In this document: positions 8,536-15,941 of the stretch, piece by piece
Numbering within the stretch: the first letter of the stretch is position 1
Layout: every line of letters starts with the position of its first letter
From: Thiomicrorhabdus arctica DSM 13458
GTDB taxonomy: Bacteria > Pseudomonadota > Gammaproteobacteria > Thiomicrospirales > Thiomicrospiraceae
Reading direction: 5' to 3'
Length of the DNA: 64,000 bases
Assembly: GCF_000381085.1 (NCBI RefSeq)
Contig: NZ_KB905899.1
Span: 558,001-622,000, forward strand
The notes under the pieces: model-generated
The model's database searches: none
Told to the model about the DNA's origin: nothing
The model's input: the letters and a program-made list of their open reading frames with translations, nothing else
Made by a program: the position numbers and the translations under genes

Positions 8536-9324
8536 TTAATTGTTCGGAAGGACGGGTTGTTCATCCGTTCTTAAAGTGAAAATTTCATAACCGGTTTCAG
8601 TGACGACTAAAGTGTGCTCCCATTGCGCAGAAAGCTTACGGTCTTTGGTGACGACCGTCCAGTTATCACCAAGCACTTTGACACCCGACTTACCCAAGTT
8701 GATCATGGGTTCGATGGTGAAAACCATGCCTGGCTTGAGTACAATTTGTTTAAGTTCAGGAGAGGCGTAATGCAACACTTGAGGTTCTTCATGAAAATCA
8801 GCACCAATACCGTGACCACAATACTCTTTAACGACAGAATAATTATTCGCTTCTGCATGGGTTTGAATGGCGAGCGCAACATCAAAAAGTGTTGCATCAG
8901 CTTTCACTTGTTCAATACCTAGCCATAAACATTCCTGTGCAACTTGGCATAAACGACTGGCAAAAGGTTTAACTTCGCCCACTTCAAACATACGGCTCGT
9001 ATCGCCGTGATAGTCATTTTTTATAACGGTTACATCGATATTGACAATATCACCTGATTTGAGTTTCTTATCAGGATCAGGAATGCCGTGGCAAACGACT
9101 TGGTTGATCGAAATGCAGCTTGAAGCTGGAAAACCGTGGTAGTTAAGAGTCGCAGGAATAGTCCCTTGTTCATTAATCATAAAGTCATGCATTATTTGGT
9201 TAAGTTCACCAGTACTGACACCGACAACAACATGAGGGGCAATCATTTCGAGTACGTCAGCAGCTAATTTACCGGCAATACGCATTTTCTGAATTTCTTC
9301 TGGGCTTTTTATCTTTATTGACAT
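8536..9324 (-). CDS. map: Methionine aminopeptidase, type I
   Basis: This cytosolic metalloprotease removes the initiator methionine from nascent proteins. The 262 residues match the 264 of E. coli. The dinuclear-metal ligands are visible: DIVNIDVT and HGDTSRMF supply the two Asp, YCGHGIGADFHEEP the His, FTIEPMI and WEHTLVVT the two Glu; the substrate His is in CHGIPDP. It begins about 230 bp from divergent rpsB and is followed by glnD, a conserved neighbourhood. Confidence 0.97.
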   Translation of the reverse strand: MSIKIKSPEEIQKMRIAGKLAADVLEMIAPHVVVGVSTGELNQIMHDFMINEQGTIPATLNYHGFPASSCISINQVVCHGIPDPDKKLKSGDIVNIDVTVIKNDYHGDTSRMFEVGEVKPFASRLCQVAQECLWLGIEQVKADATLFDVALAIQTHAEANNYSVVKEYCGHGIGADFHEEPQVLHYASPELKQIVLKPGMVFTIEPMINLGKSGVKVLGDNWTVVTKDRKLSAQWEHTLVVTETGYEIFTLRTDEQPVLPNN

Positions 9325-9373
9325 GGATTTATTATCTTTTTGTTGGAAAATTGAGGTTTTAACCCAATTAAAA

Positions 9374-9402
9374 TTGTGAATAAGTCGTGGTTATGGTATA
9401 AA
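9374..9402 (+). promoter_or_regulatory. rpsB-tsf promoter with GC-rich discriminator
   Basis: TTGTGA (-35, 9374-9379), a 17-bp spacer and TATAAA (-10, 9397-9402) preceded by TGG make a strong sigma70 promoter with an extended -10. The next bases, TGCCGCGCC, are a GC-rich discriminator of the kind that makes ribosomal promoters sensitive to ppGpp and DksA. The predicted leader before rpsB is about 145 nt and contains a small hairpin at 9482-9496. A long leader is compatible with S2 autoregulation, but I could not identify the known S2 motif. Confidence 0.65.
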
Positions 9403-9554
9403 TGCCGCGCCTTTCTGTTGAGAGGAATTTTAACAAAAAATCCGCACGTTTACCGACACATAAAACGGGGTGCTGAAAAAACGGTTGTTTTAACCGAATT
9501 TTTGGTTCGTTTGTATGGGTAAACGGAGGCTTAACCCCAAAATTGGAGAAAATC

Positions 9555-10295
9555 ATGGCAAAAGTTACCATGCGTCAAATGCTAGAAGCCGGTGTACATT
9601 TCGGTCACCAAACTCGTTACTGGAACCCTAAGATGGCTGAGTACATCTTTGGAGCACGTAATAAAATTCATATCATCAACCTAGAAAAAACATTACCAAT
9701 GCTTAACGATGCGTTAAACATGGTTGGTAAAATTGCTGCGAACAAAGGCAGTGTTTTATTTGTGGGTACAAAAAAGGCAGCACGTGAGCTCGTTCAACAA
9801 GAAGCTAAGCGTTGTGGCATGCCTTATGTTGATTACCGTTGGTTAGGTGGTATGTTGACGAACTTCAAAACAATCAAGCAGTCTATTAAGCGTTTGAAAG
9901 AACTTGAAGTACAAGAAAAAGATGGAACTTTCGATAAAATCGGAAAAAGAGAAGCGTTAACGTTAACGCGTGAGAAAATTAAGTTAGAGTTATCTTTAGG
10001 TGGTATTAAGGATATGCGTGCCATGCCTGACGCAATTTTTATCATTGACACAGGTAATGAGAAAATTGCTATCCAGGAAGCACAGAATCTAGGGATTCCA
10101 GTGATCGGTGTTGTGGATACTAACAACGACCCACGTGGCGTTGATTATGTTATCCCTGGTAACGATGATGCGATTCGTGCGATCACATTGTATCTTACTG
10201 CTGCGGCTGACGCGGCAATCGAAGGTAAAGCAACGATTACAACTGCGGTTGCTGGTGATGATTTCGTAGAAGCTGAAGCAAAAGCTGCTAAGTAA
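9555..10295 (+). CDS. rpsB: 30S ribosomal protein S2
   Basis: S2 joins the small subunit late in assembly and helps seat S1. The protein begins [25 protein letters not shown], the universal S2 N-terminus, and contains [19 protein letters not shown] and [11 protein letters not shown]. The ATG at 9555 has GGAG seven bases upstream; the longer frame from a TTG at 9543 would include the ribosome site itself and is rejected. Length is 246 residues. It heads the rpsB-tsf operon, divergent from map. Confidence 0.98.
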   Translation: MAKVTMRQMLEAGVHFGHQTRYWNPKMAEYIFGARNKIHIINLEKTLPMLNDALNMVGKIAANKGSVLFVGTKKAARELVQQEAKRCGMPYVDYRWLGGMLTNFKTIKQSIKRLKELEVQEKDGTFDKIGKREALTLTREKIKLELSLGGIKDMRAMPDAIFIIDTGNEKIAIQEAQNLGIPVIGVVDTNNDPRGVDYVIPGNDDAIRAITLYLTAAADAAIEGKATITTAVAGDDFVEAEAKAAK

Positions 10296-10298
10296 TTG

Positions 10299-10310
10299 AC
10301 CAGGCCTGGT
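10299..10310. repeat. Palindrome copy 2 (perfect), rpsB-tsf spacer
   Basis: ACCAGGCCTGGT directly after the rpsB stop codon. Its right half forms one arm of the hairpin at 10304-10321. Confidence 0.95.
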
Positions 10311-10321
10311 GGAAGCCAGGC
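10304..10321 (+). terminator. Possible attenuator hairpin between rpsB and tsf
   Basis: GCCTGG and CCAGGC pair around a 6-nt loop and are followed by GTGTTTTAC. It could partly terminate transcription and adjust the ratio of S2 to EF-Ts. The left arm comes from palindrome copy 2. Confidence 0.45.
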
Positions 10322-10356
10322 GTGTTTTACAATAGATTGAGAATAAGGAATAAAAA

Positions 10357-11241
10357 ATGGCTATTACAGCATCTATGGTTAAAGAACTGCGTGAGCTTAC
10401 CGGCGCAGGAATGATGGACTGCAAAAAAGCATTGTCAGAAGTTGACGGTGATTTAGAAGCGGCAATTGAATTTCTTCGTAAGAAGGGTATGGCGGGTGCA
10501 GATAAAAAAGCCAGTCGCGTTGCCGCTGAAGGTACGATTGCAATCGCCGTTTCTGCTGATCAGAAAACAGCAATGATTGCTGAAGTCAATTGTGAGACTG
10601 ATTTCGTTGGTATGGGTGATGAGTTCAAAGCATTCGCAAATGAAATTGCGGCACTTGCTTTAGCAAATGATACAACTGATATTGAAGCTATTATGAACCT
10701 TGATATGGCTTCTGGTAAAACAGTTGATACCATTCGTCGTGAAATGGTTGCTCGTATTGGTGAGAACATGGGATTACGTTTGGTTCAAAAAATGGAGTCA
10801 AATGGTTTAATTGGTCAGTATCAACACGGTGCAAAAATCGGTGTTGTTGTTGCACTTGATGGCGGCGATGATGCCTTGGCTCGTGATATCGCTATGCATG
10901 TTGCTGCGAGCAACCCTGCGGCCATTTCTGCTGATGAAGTCGATCAAGAGTTACTTGCGAAAGAGCGTGCTTTCCAGATTGAGCAAGCTAAAGAATCAGG
11001 TAAGCCGATGGAAATCATTGAAAAAATGATTGAAGGACGTATGCGTAAGTATCTTTCTGATATTACATTAGTAGGTCAAGCATTCGTTAAAAATCCTGAT
11101 GTGACGGTTCAACAACTTTTAAAAGAAAACGCTGCAACTGTGACTTCTTTTATCCGTTTAGAAGTGGGTGCTGGGATTGAGATTGAAGAAACTAACTTTG
11201 CTGACGAAGTCGCGCTAGCGGCTAAAGCAGTAACGGGTTAA
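10357..11241 (+). CDS. tsf: Elongation factor Ts
   Basis: EF-Ts is the nucleotide-exchange factor that recharges EF-Tu with GTP. The 294 residues include the signature LRELTGAGMMDCKKAL near the N-terminus, the TDFVGMGDEF loop that contacts EF-Tu, and KEAGKP-like KESGKPMEIIEKMIEGR in the dimer region. An AAGGAA ribosome site precedes the ATG. It is the second gene of rpsB-tsf and is followed by a strong terminator. Confidence 0.98.
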   Translation: MAITASMVKELRELTGAGMMDCKKALSEVDGDLEAAIEFLRKKGMAGADKKASRVAAEGTIAIAVSADQKTAMIAEVNCETDFVGMGDEFKAFANEIAALALANDTTDIEAIMNLDMASGKTVDTIRREMVARIGENMGLRLVQKMESNGLIGQYQHGAKIGVVVALDGGDDALARDIAMHVAASNPAAISADEVDQELLAKERAFQIEQAKESGKPMEIIEKMIEGRMRKYLSDITLVGQAFVKNPDVTVQQLLKENAATVTSFIRLEVGAGIEIEETNFADEVALAAKAVTG

Positions 11242-11259
11242 TTTCCAGTTGACCGATTA

Positions 11260-11309
11260 AGCCATAGTGTGGTCTAACGTTTAAGTTAGGCTCGCTGTGG
11301 CTTTTTTTT
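11260..11309 (+). terminator. Terminator of rpsB-tsf
   Basis: AGCCATAG pairs with CTGTGGCT and the inner GTCTAAC with GTTAGGC, giving a long two-part stem directly followed by a run of T residues. This separates tsf from pyrH, which needs its own promoter in the 130 bp that follow. Confidence 0.85.
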
Positions 11310-11445
11310 AAGTCAATTTTGGGGTTAGGAAAGTTTTTTGCTATAGGGTTATTTCTATGGCAAAGCGCTTTTAAAAAATATTTTATGAAATGTTTACAGA
11401 AACGTTTTAAGAGATATTATGTAATAAATATAAGGATGAGTCGCG

Positions 11446-12174
11446 ATGGCACTTAAATATAAACGTATTCTTTTGAAATTTAGTGGTGAAGCTTTAATGG
11501 GGCCAGGCGATTTTGGCTTGGATGCAGCGACACTGAAGGCTGTGGTTTCTCAAGTAAAAGAGTTGCGTGATTTAGGTGTAGAGGTCGGCATTGTTGTCGG
11601 TGGTGGCAATATATTCCGTGGAGCGCAAATTCAAGGTTCAGGTATTCAGCGAACCACGGGTGACCATATGGGAATGATGGCAACGGTCATTAATGCCTTG
11701 GCTTTACGTGACGTGATTGAAAGCATGGGAATGAAATCACAAGTATTATCAGCCATGTCAATTGAAGGCGTTTCAAGTGGTTTTAATGCCAATAGCGTTA
11801 AGAAGCAGTTAGCAGACGGTGAAGTAATCGTGTTTGCAGCAGGTACGGGAAGTCCTTTTTTTACGACAGATACCGCTGCGGCATTACGAGGCATTGAGAT
11901 TGATGCTGAGATTGTACTTAAGGCGACTAAAGTCGATGGAATCTATAGTGCTGATCCGGTTAAGGACCCAAGTGCAACACGTTTCCAGACATTGACTTAT
12001 AATGAAGTCATACAAAAAAATTTACAAGTCATGGATATGACCGCTTTCGTATTGTGTCGAGACCATTCAATGCCTATTCGTGTATTTGATATGTTTAAAG
12101 ATAATGCGGTAATTAGAATTGTTCAAGGTGAAGATGAAGGCACCTTGGTGTGCTCAGGAGAGTCGAAATGTTAA
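11446..12174 (+). CDS. pyrH: UMP kinase
   Basis: This hexameric UMP kinase makes UDP for RNA, DNA and sugar-nucleotide synthesis. The 242 residues match the family. Visible motifs are [12 protein letters not shown], the [16 protein letters not shown] loop ([13 protein letters not shown]), [15 protein letters not shown] and [13 protein letters not shown]. Its last codons overlap the frr start, so the two are translationally coupled. The order rpsB-tsf-pyrH-frr is conserved across proteobacteria. Confidence 0.98.
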   Translation: MALKYKRILLKFSGEALMGPGDFGLDAATLKAVVSQVKELRDLGVEVGIVVGGGNIFRGAQIQGSGIQRTTGDHMGMMATVINALALRDVIESMGMKSQVLSAMSIEGVSSGFNANSVKKQLADGEVIVFAAGTGSPFFTTDTAAALRGIEIDAEIVLKATKVDGIYSADPVKDPSATRFQTLTYNEVIQKNLQVMDMTAFVLCRDHSMPIRVFDMFKDNAVIRIVQGEDEGTLVCSGESKC

Positions 12175-12725
12175 ATGAAATTAATGCAGATGCCCTAGTA
12201 AGAATGCAGAAGAGCTTTGAAAATTTAGAGTCTAACTTCGCTAAAATTCGTACCGGCCGCGCTCATCCAAGTATTTTAGATTCTATTATGGTTGACTATT
12301 ACGGTTCACTTGTGCCGATCAGTCAGGTGGCTAATATTAACCTGGAAGATTCACGTACGTTAACGGTGCAGCCTTGGGAGCATCCAATGGTCGCCAAGGT
12401 TGAAAAAGCGATTATGACTTCTGATTTAGGCATTAATCCAGCGACTACCGGAAATCTGATCCGAATTCCTATGCCTGCTTTGACGGAAGAGCGCCGTAAA
12501 GATTTTATCAAGATTGCGCGTAGTGAAGCTGAAAACAGCCGAGTTGCTATTCGTAACATTCGTCGAGATGCGAATGGTGACATTAAGACTTTATTAAAAG
12601 ACAAAGAGATTACAGAAGATGAAGCGCGTCATTCAGAAGAACAAATTCAAAAATTTACGGACAGCATAATTAAAAAAATAGATGCGGCTTTAGCTGAAAA
12701 AGAAGCGAGTTTATTAGAATTTTAA
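12168..12725 (+). CDS. frr: Ribosome recycling factor
   Basis: RRF splits the post-termination ribosome together with EF-G. I place the start at the ATG at 12168, which overlaps the pyrH stop by 7 bp and has AGGAGAG upstream; this gives 185 residues, identical in length to the E. coli protein. A longer frame from 12150 includes the ribosome site. Conserved stretches are [40 protein letters not shown] in part, and the C-terminal helix. A terminator follows at 12851-12905. Confidence 0.97.
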   Translation: MLNEINADALVRMQKSFENLESNFAKIRTGRAHPSILDSIMVDYYGSLVPISQVANINLEDSRTLTVQPWEHPMVAKVEKAIMTSDLGINPATTGNLIRIPMPALTEERRKDFIKIARSEAENSRVAIRNIRRDANGDIKTLLKDKEITEDEARHSEEQIQKFTDSIIKKIDAALAEKEASLLEF

Positions 12726-12850
12726 GCGTCCTTAATTGTTCGTGATCAAGAGCACAACTTTAGGTCGCTATTTGTACGCAATTACGGCATAATTGACCGG
12801 TTTTATCTTATAAGGCCTCGGTTTTTAATGTAGCTCGTAGGTTCTTAAAT

Positions 12851-12905
12851 AAAACGGTTCAAGCGGATTTAACCCAGTGGGTGTCTATCCTCTTGAACCG
12901 TTTTT
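12851..12905 (+). terminator. Terminator of pyrH-frr
   Basis: AAAACGGTTCAAG at 12851-12863 and CTTGAACCGTTTT at 12892-12904 are exact reverse complements, with a 28-nt loop and a closing T run. The stem is strong although the loop is long. Confidence 0.75.
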
Positions 12906-13009
12906 CGTTCTAGGTTCTCTTTAACTTGGAGCTCAATTTGAATAGGTTTTGCTCTGTCAGTATTAATACATTACAACAGCGCTTTACATAGACTCATTAA
13001 AGGTTTGTT

Positions 13010-13741
13010 TTGACACAAAAAATCCCTCAAATAAATATGCCTGAACATGTTGCTATTATTATGGATGGCAATGGACGTTGGGCTAAAAAACGTTTTTTGC
13101 CTCGTTTCGTCGGGCATCAAAAAGGCTTAAATTCAGTAAAGCGTCTCGTTGCACATTGTGCCAGTGTGGGGGTTAAGGCTTTAACTCTATTCGCATTTAG
13201 CACTGAGAATTGGCGACGTCCTCAAGATGAAGTTAATAAATTGATGGGCTTATTTTTAAAAGCGCTTCAGAAAGAAGTCTCTAAGCTAAATGAGAATAAT
13301 GTCAGGTTACTCATTATTGGCGACCGAAGTGGTTTCAGTGAAGAGTTGCAAACCCATATACATTTGGCGGAGTCACTGACCGAAAAAAATACCGGGCTTG
13401 TGCTAACGATTGCGGCAAATTATGGTGGGCGTTGGGATATTGTGCAAGCTGTTCAGCAGTGGCAATTAGCGCATCCAGATAGCAGTGTTGCTGAAATGAC
13501 AGAATCGGATATTAGTGATTTCATCTCATTAAGTGAACTGCCCGAAGTGGATCTTTTAATCCGTACGGGGGGGGAACAGCGCGTTAGTAACTTCCTGATT
13601 TGGCAAATGGCATATGCCGAGTTTTATTTCACCGATGAACTTTGGCCTGAGTTCAATGAATCCAGTTTTGATAAAGCCGTTAGCTCCTTTGCACATCGTG
13701 AACGTCGTTTTGGTAAGACGAGTGAGCAGGTGGCTCAGTAA
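13010..13741 (+). CDS. uppS: Undecaprenyl diphosphate synthase (isoprenyl transferase)
   Basis: This cis-prenyltransferase makes the C55 lipid carrier for peptidoglycan and O-antigen assembly. MPEHVAIIMDGNGRWAKKR carries the catalytic Asp; FAFSTENWRRP and LLIRTGGEQRVSNFLIWQ complete the active site. The best-supported start is TTG at 13010 with AAGG just upstream (243 residues); an ATG nine codons later would leave only two residues before the conserved core. The stop overlaps the cdsA ATG by one base. In E. coli dxr lies between frr and uppS; here it is missing. Confidence 0.95.
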   Translation: MTQKIPQINMPEHVAIIMDGNGRWAKKRFLPRFVGHQKGLNSVKRLVAHCASVGVKALTLFAFSTENWRRPQDEVNKLMGLFLKALQKEVSKLNENNVRLLIIGDRSGFSEELQTHIHLAESLTEKNTGLVLTIAANYGGRWDIVQAVQQWQLAHPDSSVAEMTESDISDFISLSELPEVDLLIRTGGEQRVSNFLIWQMAYAEFYFTDELWPEFNESSFDKAVSSFAHRERRFGKTSEQVAQ

Positions 13742-14556
13742 TGCTAATAAAAAGAGTGGTTACCGCAGTCATTTTGACATTATTAGCCAGTTTGGCGCTT
13801 TTTGAAGCCACCGCTGAAGTTTGGCAGTGGATCATATTGGGTGTGGGGTTTATTGCCGCCTGGGAGTGGGCGGGGTTCGCACAACTCAACCAGGCTTGGC
13901 AGAAGGTATTATTTGCAGTGCTCACCACTGTTGTCAGTTTTGCGAGTATTGACATGCTTTCAGCGCCCATTATTGCTTTCTTGACACTGCTGGAAAGCGT
14001 GCTGTTAATCTATATCGTAATAGGCTATCAGCGTTCGCATGGCCGTATCCGCATGAATCCAATTGGTTTTATTCTGTTTGCCGGTGTTTTATCAGTAGCT
14101 CTATTTAGTACTGTCATGGTGCGATTTAGAATGGAATTTTCGCCAGAAATCCTACTGATGAGTTTGTTTGTTATTTGGGCGATTGATACAGGCGCGTATT
14201 TTAGTGGCAAACGTTTCGGTAAAACTAAACTGGCAGTACATGTTAGTCCCGGTAAAACGTGGGAAGGTGTTTGGGGAGGGGTACTGTTTGCATTGACTAT
14301 CGCTATAACTGGACTTTGGCTGATTTCGGGCGCGGTGACTCTGTACACAGTTTTATTTGCAATCATTTTAGCCGGGATAGCGATGTTTTCAGTCTTCGGC
14401 GACTTATTTGAAAGCGTGCTTAAGCGTCAAGTTAATGTAAAGGACAGTGGCCGAATTTTACCGGGTCATGGCGGTGTGCTTGATCGTATTGATAGTTTGT
14501 TGATAGCGGTCCCCATGCTTTATCTAGCATGGCATTTTGAGAGTATTCTTTCATGA
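13741..14556 (+). CDS. cdsA: Phosphatidate cytidylyltransferase
   Basis: CdsA makes CDP-diacylglycerol, the branch point of phospholipid synthesis, in the inner membrane. The 271-residue protein has multiple membrane segments and the diagnostic C-terminal signature SVFGDLFESVLKR followed by KDSGRILPGHGGVLDRIDS. Its start overlaps the uppS stop (TAATG) and its end overlaps rseP by 4 bp, so uppS-cdsA-rseP are translated as a coupled set. A degenerate palindrome (ACCAGGCTTGGC, 10 of 12) occurs at 13889 and encodes NQAW. Confidence 0.96.
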   Translation: MLIKRVVTAVILTLLASLALFEATAEVWQWIILGVGFIAAWEWAGFAQLNQAWQKVLFAVLTTVVSFASIDMLSAPIIAFLTLLESVLLIYIVIGYQRSHGRIRMNPIGFILFAGVLSVALFSTVMVRFRMEFSPEILLMSLFVIWAIDTGAYFSGKRFGKTKLAVHVSPGKTWEGVWGGVLFALTIAITGLWLISGAVTLYTVLFAIILAGIAMFSVFGDLFESVLKRQVNVKDSGRILPGHGGVLDRIDSLLIAVPMLYLAWHFESILS

Positions 14557-15941
14557 CCGTCTTATGGTCTATCTTTGGTTTTATCGTGGTTATGGGGGTT
14601 GTTGTTAGCCTACATGAGTGGGGGCATTATCAGGTCGCTCGTTGGTTTAACATCAAGGTTCTTACCTTTTCCATCGGTTTTGGTAAAACGCTGTATCAAA
14701 AACAGGGTAAAGAGACCTGTTTTAAGATAGGTTTATTTCCACTGGGAGGTTTCGTTAAGTTCGTCGATGAACGAGAAGGGACTGTTGCTGAAGAGGACCT
14801 GCCGAGAGCATTTAATCGTCAAAACGTTTACAAACGTTTTGCAGTGGTTGTTGCTGGACCTATCGTTAACTTATTGTTGGCTTGGTTTATTTTTGCTTTG
14901 ATGTATATGATTGGTATTAACGGCTCTAAGCCCGTCTTTAATCAAGTCTCTGAGCAGAGTCCATTAGCGGTATCAATTGCTAAATCAACTTCACTTAATA
15001 ACCAGGCCTGGTCTGTTTTAGCAGTTGATCATCAACCCGTATCAAGTTGGCAAATGGTGCATGAAATTATCTTGTCGGCACTGGTTAGGCAAAAAGCCGT
15101 TGTTGATATGACCATTGAAAGTCTTACTTCTCAACAACGCATACAACTGACGGATATTTCTCTTAACGCTTTGGATTTAAATGCCCCAAAGCAAAATTGG
15201 TTGCGAACTTTAGGGTTTGAACCCTTTCAACCTTTATTACCTGTTGTCGTGGGCGAGGTTGTCTCTGATGGCCCTGCGGACAAGGGTGGATTACGTTATA
15301 AAGATACTATTTTAGAAGTTGCAGGGCAACCTGTTTCCGATTGGCTTACTTTTGTTAATGTTGTTCAGTCACATCCTGGTGAGCTGGTAAGAGTCTCGTA
15401 CAAACGTGAGGGTAGCCATTATAGGACCGATATATTACTCGAGCAGGTCCCTTTGCAAGACGGTCGTCTCATCGGTAGAATGGGGGTCGGGGTTGATGTG
15501 CCTAAAAAGATAATTGCAATGTATACGTCTACCGTTCAATATGGTCCAATTGATGCCTTTAAACATGGCTATCAACGCAGTGTTGATTTGTTTGGTATCA
15601 GTCTGGTTATGCTGCAACGTATGTTTTTTGGAGATGTCAGTTTAGAAAACCTTTCAGGCCCTTTGAGTATCGCACAGTTTTCTGGCAAAGCTTTGCAAAC
15701 AGGGTTAATCTCCTTTCTAAGTTTGTTAGGCTTAATTAGTTTGAGTATCGGTTTATTAAATTTGTTGCCAATTCCTGTATTGGATGGGGGGCATTTGTTA
15801 TATTATCTGGTTGAAATGGTAAAAGGTTCACCCGTGAGTGAGCAAGTCATGGCAGTGGGTCAGACAATTGGTTTCGTTTTAATTGTTGGATTGATGTTTG
15901 TCGCTTTATTTAATGATGTAGTAAGAATTTCCCATGGTTGA
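14553..15941 (+). CDS. rseP: RIP zinc metalloprotease RseP
   Basis: RseP is the intramembrane site-2 protease that cleaves anti-sigma factors such as RseA and clears signal-peptide remnants. HEWGH at residues 21-25 in the first membrane helix is the zinc motif, and NLLPIPVLDGGHLLYY in the C-terminal membrane region supplies the third ligand. PDZ-like domains occupy the periplasmic loop. Length is 462 residues against 450 in E. coli. The start overlaps cdsA (ATGA) and the end overlaps bamA. A perfect palindrome copy at 15001 lies within the periplasmic domain and encodes NQAWS. Confidence 0.96.
   Translation: MTVLWSIFGFIVVMGVVVSLHEWGHYQVARWFNIKVLTFSIGFGKTLYQKQGKETCFKIGLFPLGGFVKFVDEREGTVAEEDLPRAFNRQNVYKRFAVVVAGPIVNLLLAWFIFALMYMIGINGSKPVFNQVSEQSPLAVSIAKSTSLNNQAWSVLAVDHQPVSSWQMVHEIILSALVRQKAVVDMTIESLTSQQRIQLTDISLNALDLNAPKQNWLRTLGFEPFQPLLPVVVGEVVSDGPADKGGLRYKDTILEVAGQPVSDWLTFVNVVQSHPGELVRVSYKREGSHYRTDILLEQVPLQDGRLIGRMGVGVDVPKKIIAMYTSTVQYGPIDAFKHGYQRSVDLFGISLVMLQRMFFGDVSLENLSGPLSIAQFSGKALQTGLISFLSLLGLISLSIGLLNLLPIPVLDGGHLLYYLVEMVKGSPVSEQVMAVGQTIGFVLIVGLMFVALFNDVVRISHG
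15001..15012. repeat. Palindrome copy 3 (perfect), inside rseP
   Basis: ACCAGGCCTGGT, in frame as N-Q-A-W near residue 150 of RseP, in a variable part of the periplasmic domain. Confidence 0.95.

Noticed and set aside
9543..9554. N-terminal extension of rpsB from a TTG codon
   Set aside because: The four extra codons contain the GGAG ribosome site, and S2 proteins start at [10 protein letters not shown].
13889..13900. Further palindrome copies in cdsA, pyrG (36231) and kdsA (37549)
   Set aside because: They break the 10-bp core CCAGGCCTGG, so I treat them as chance or decayed sites and leave them out of the count.
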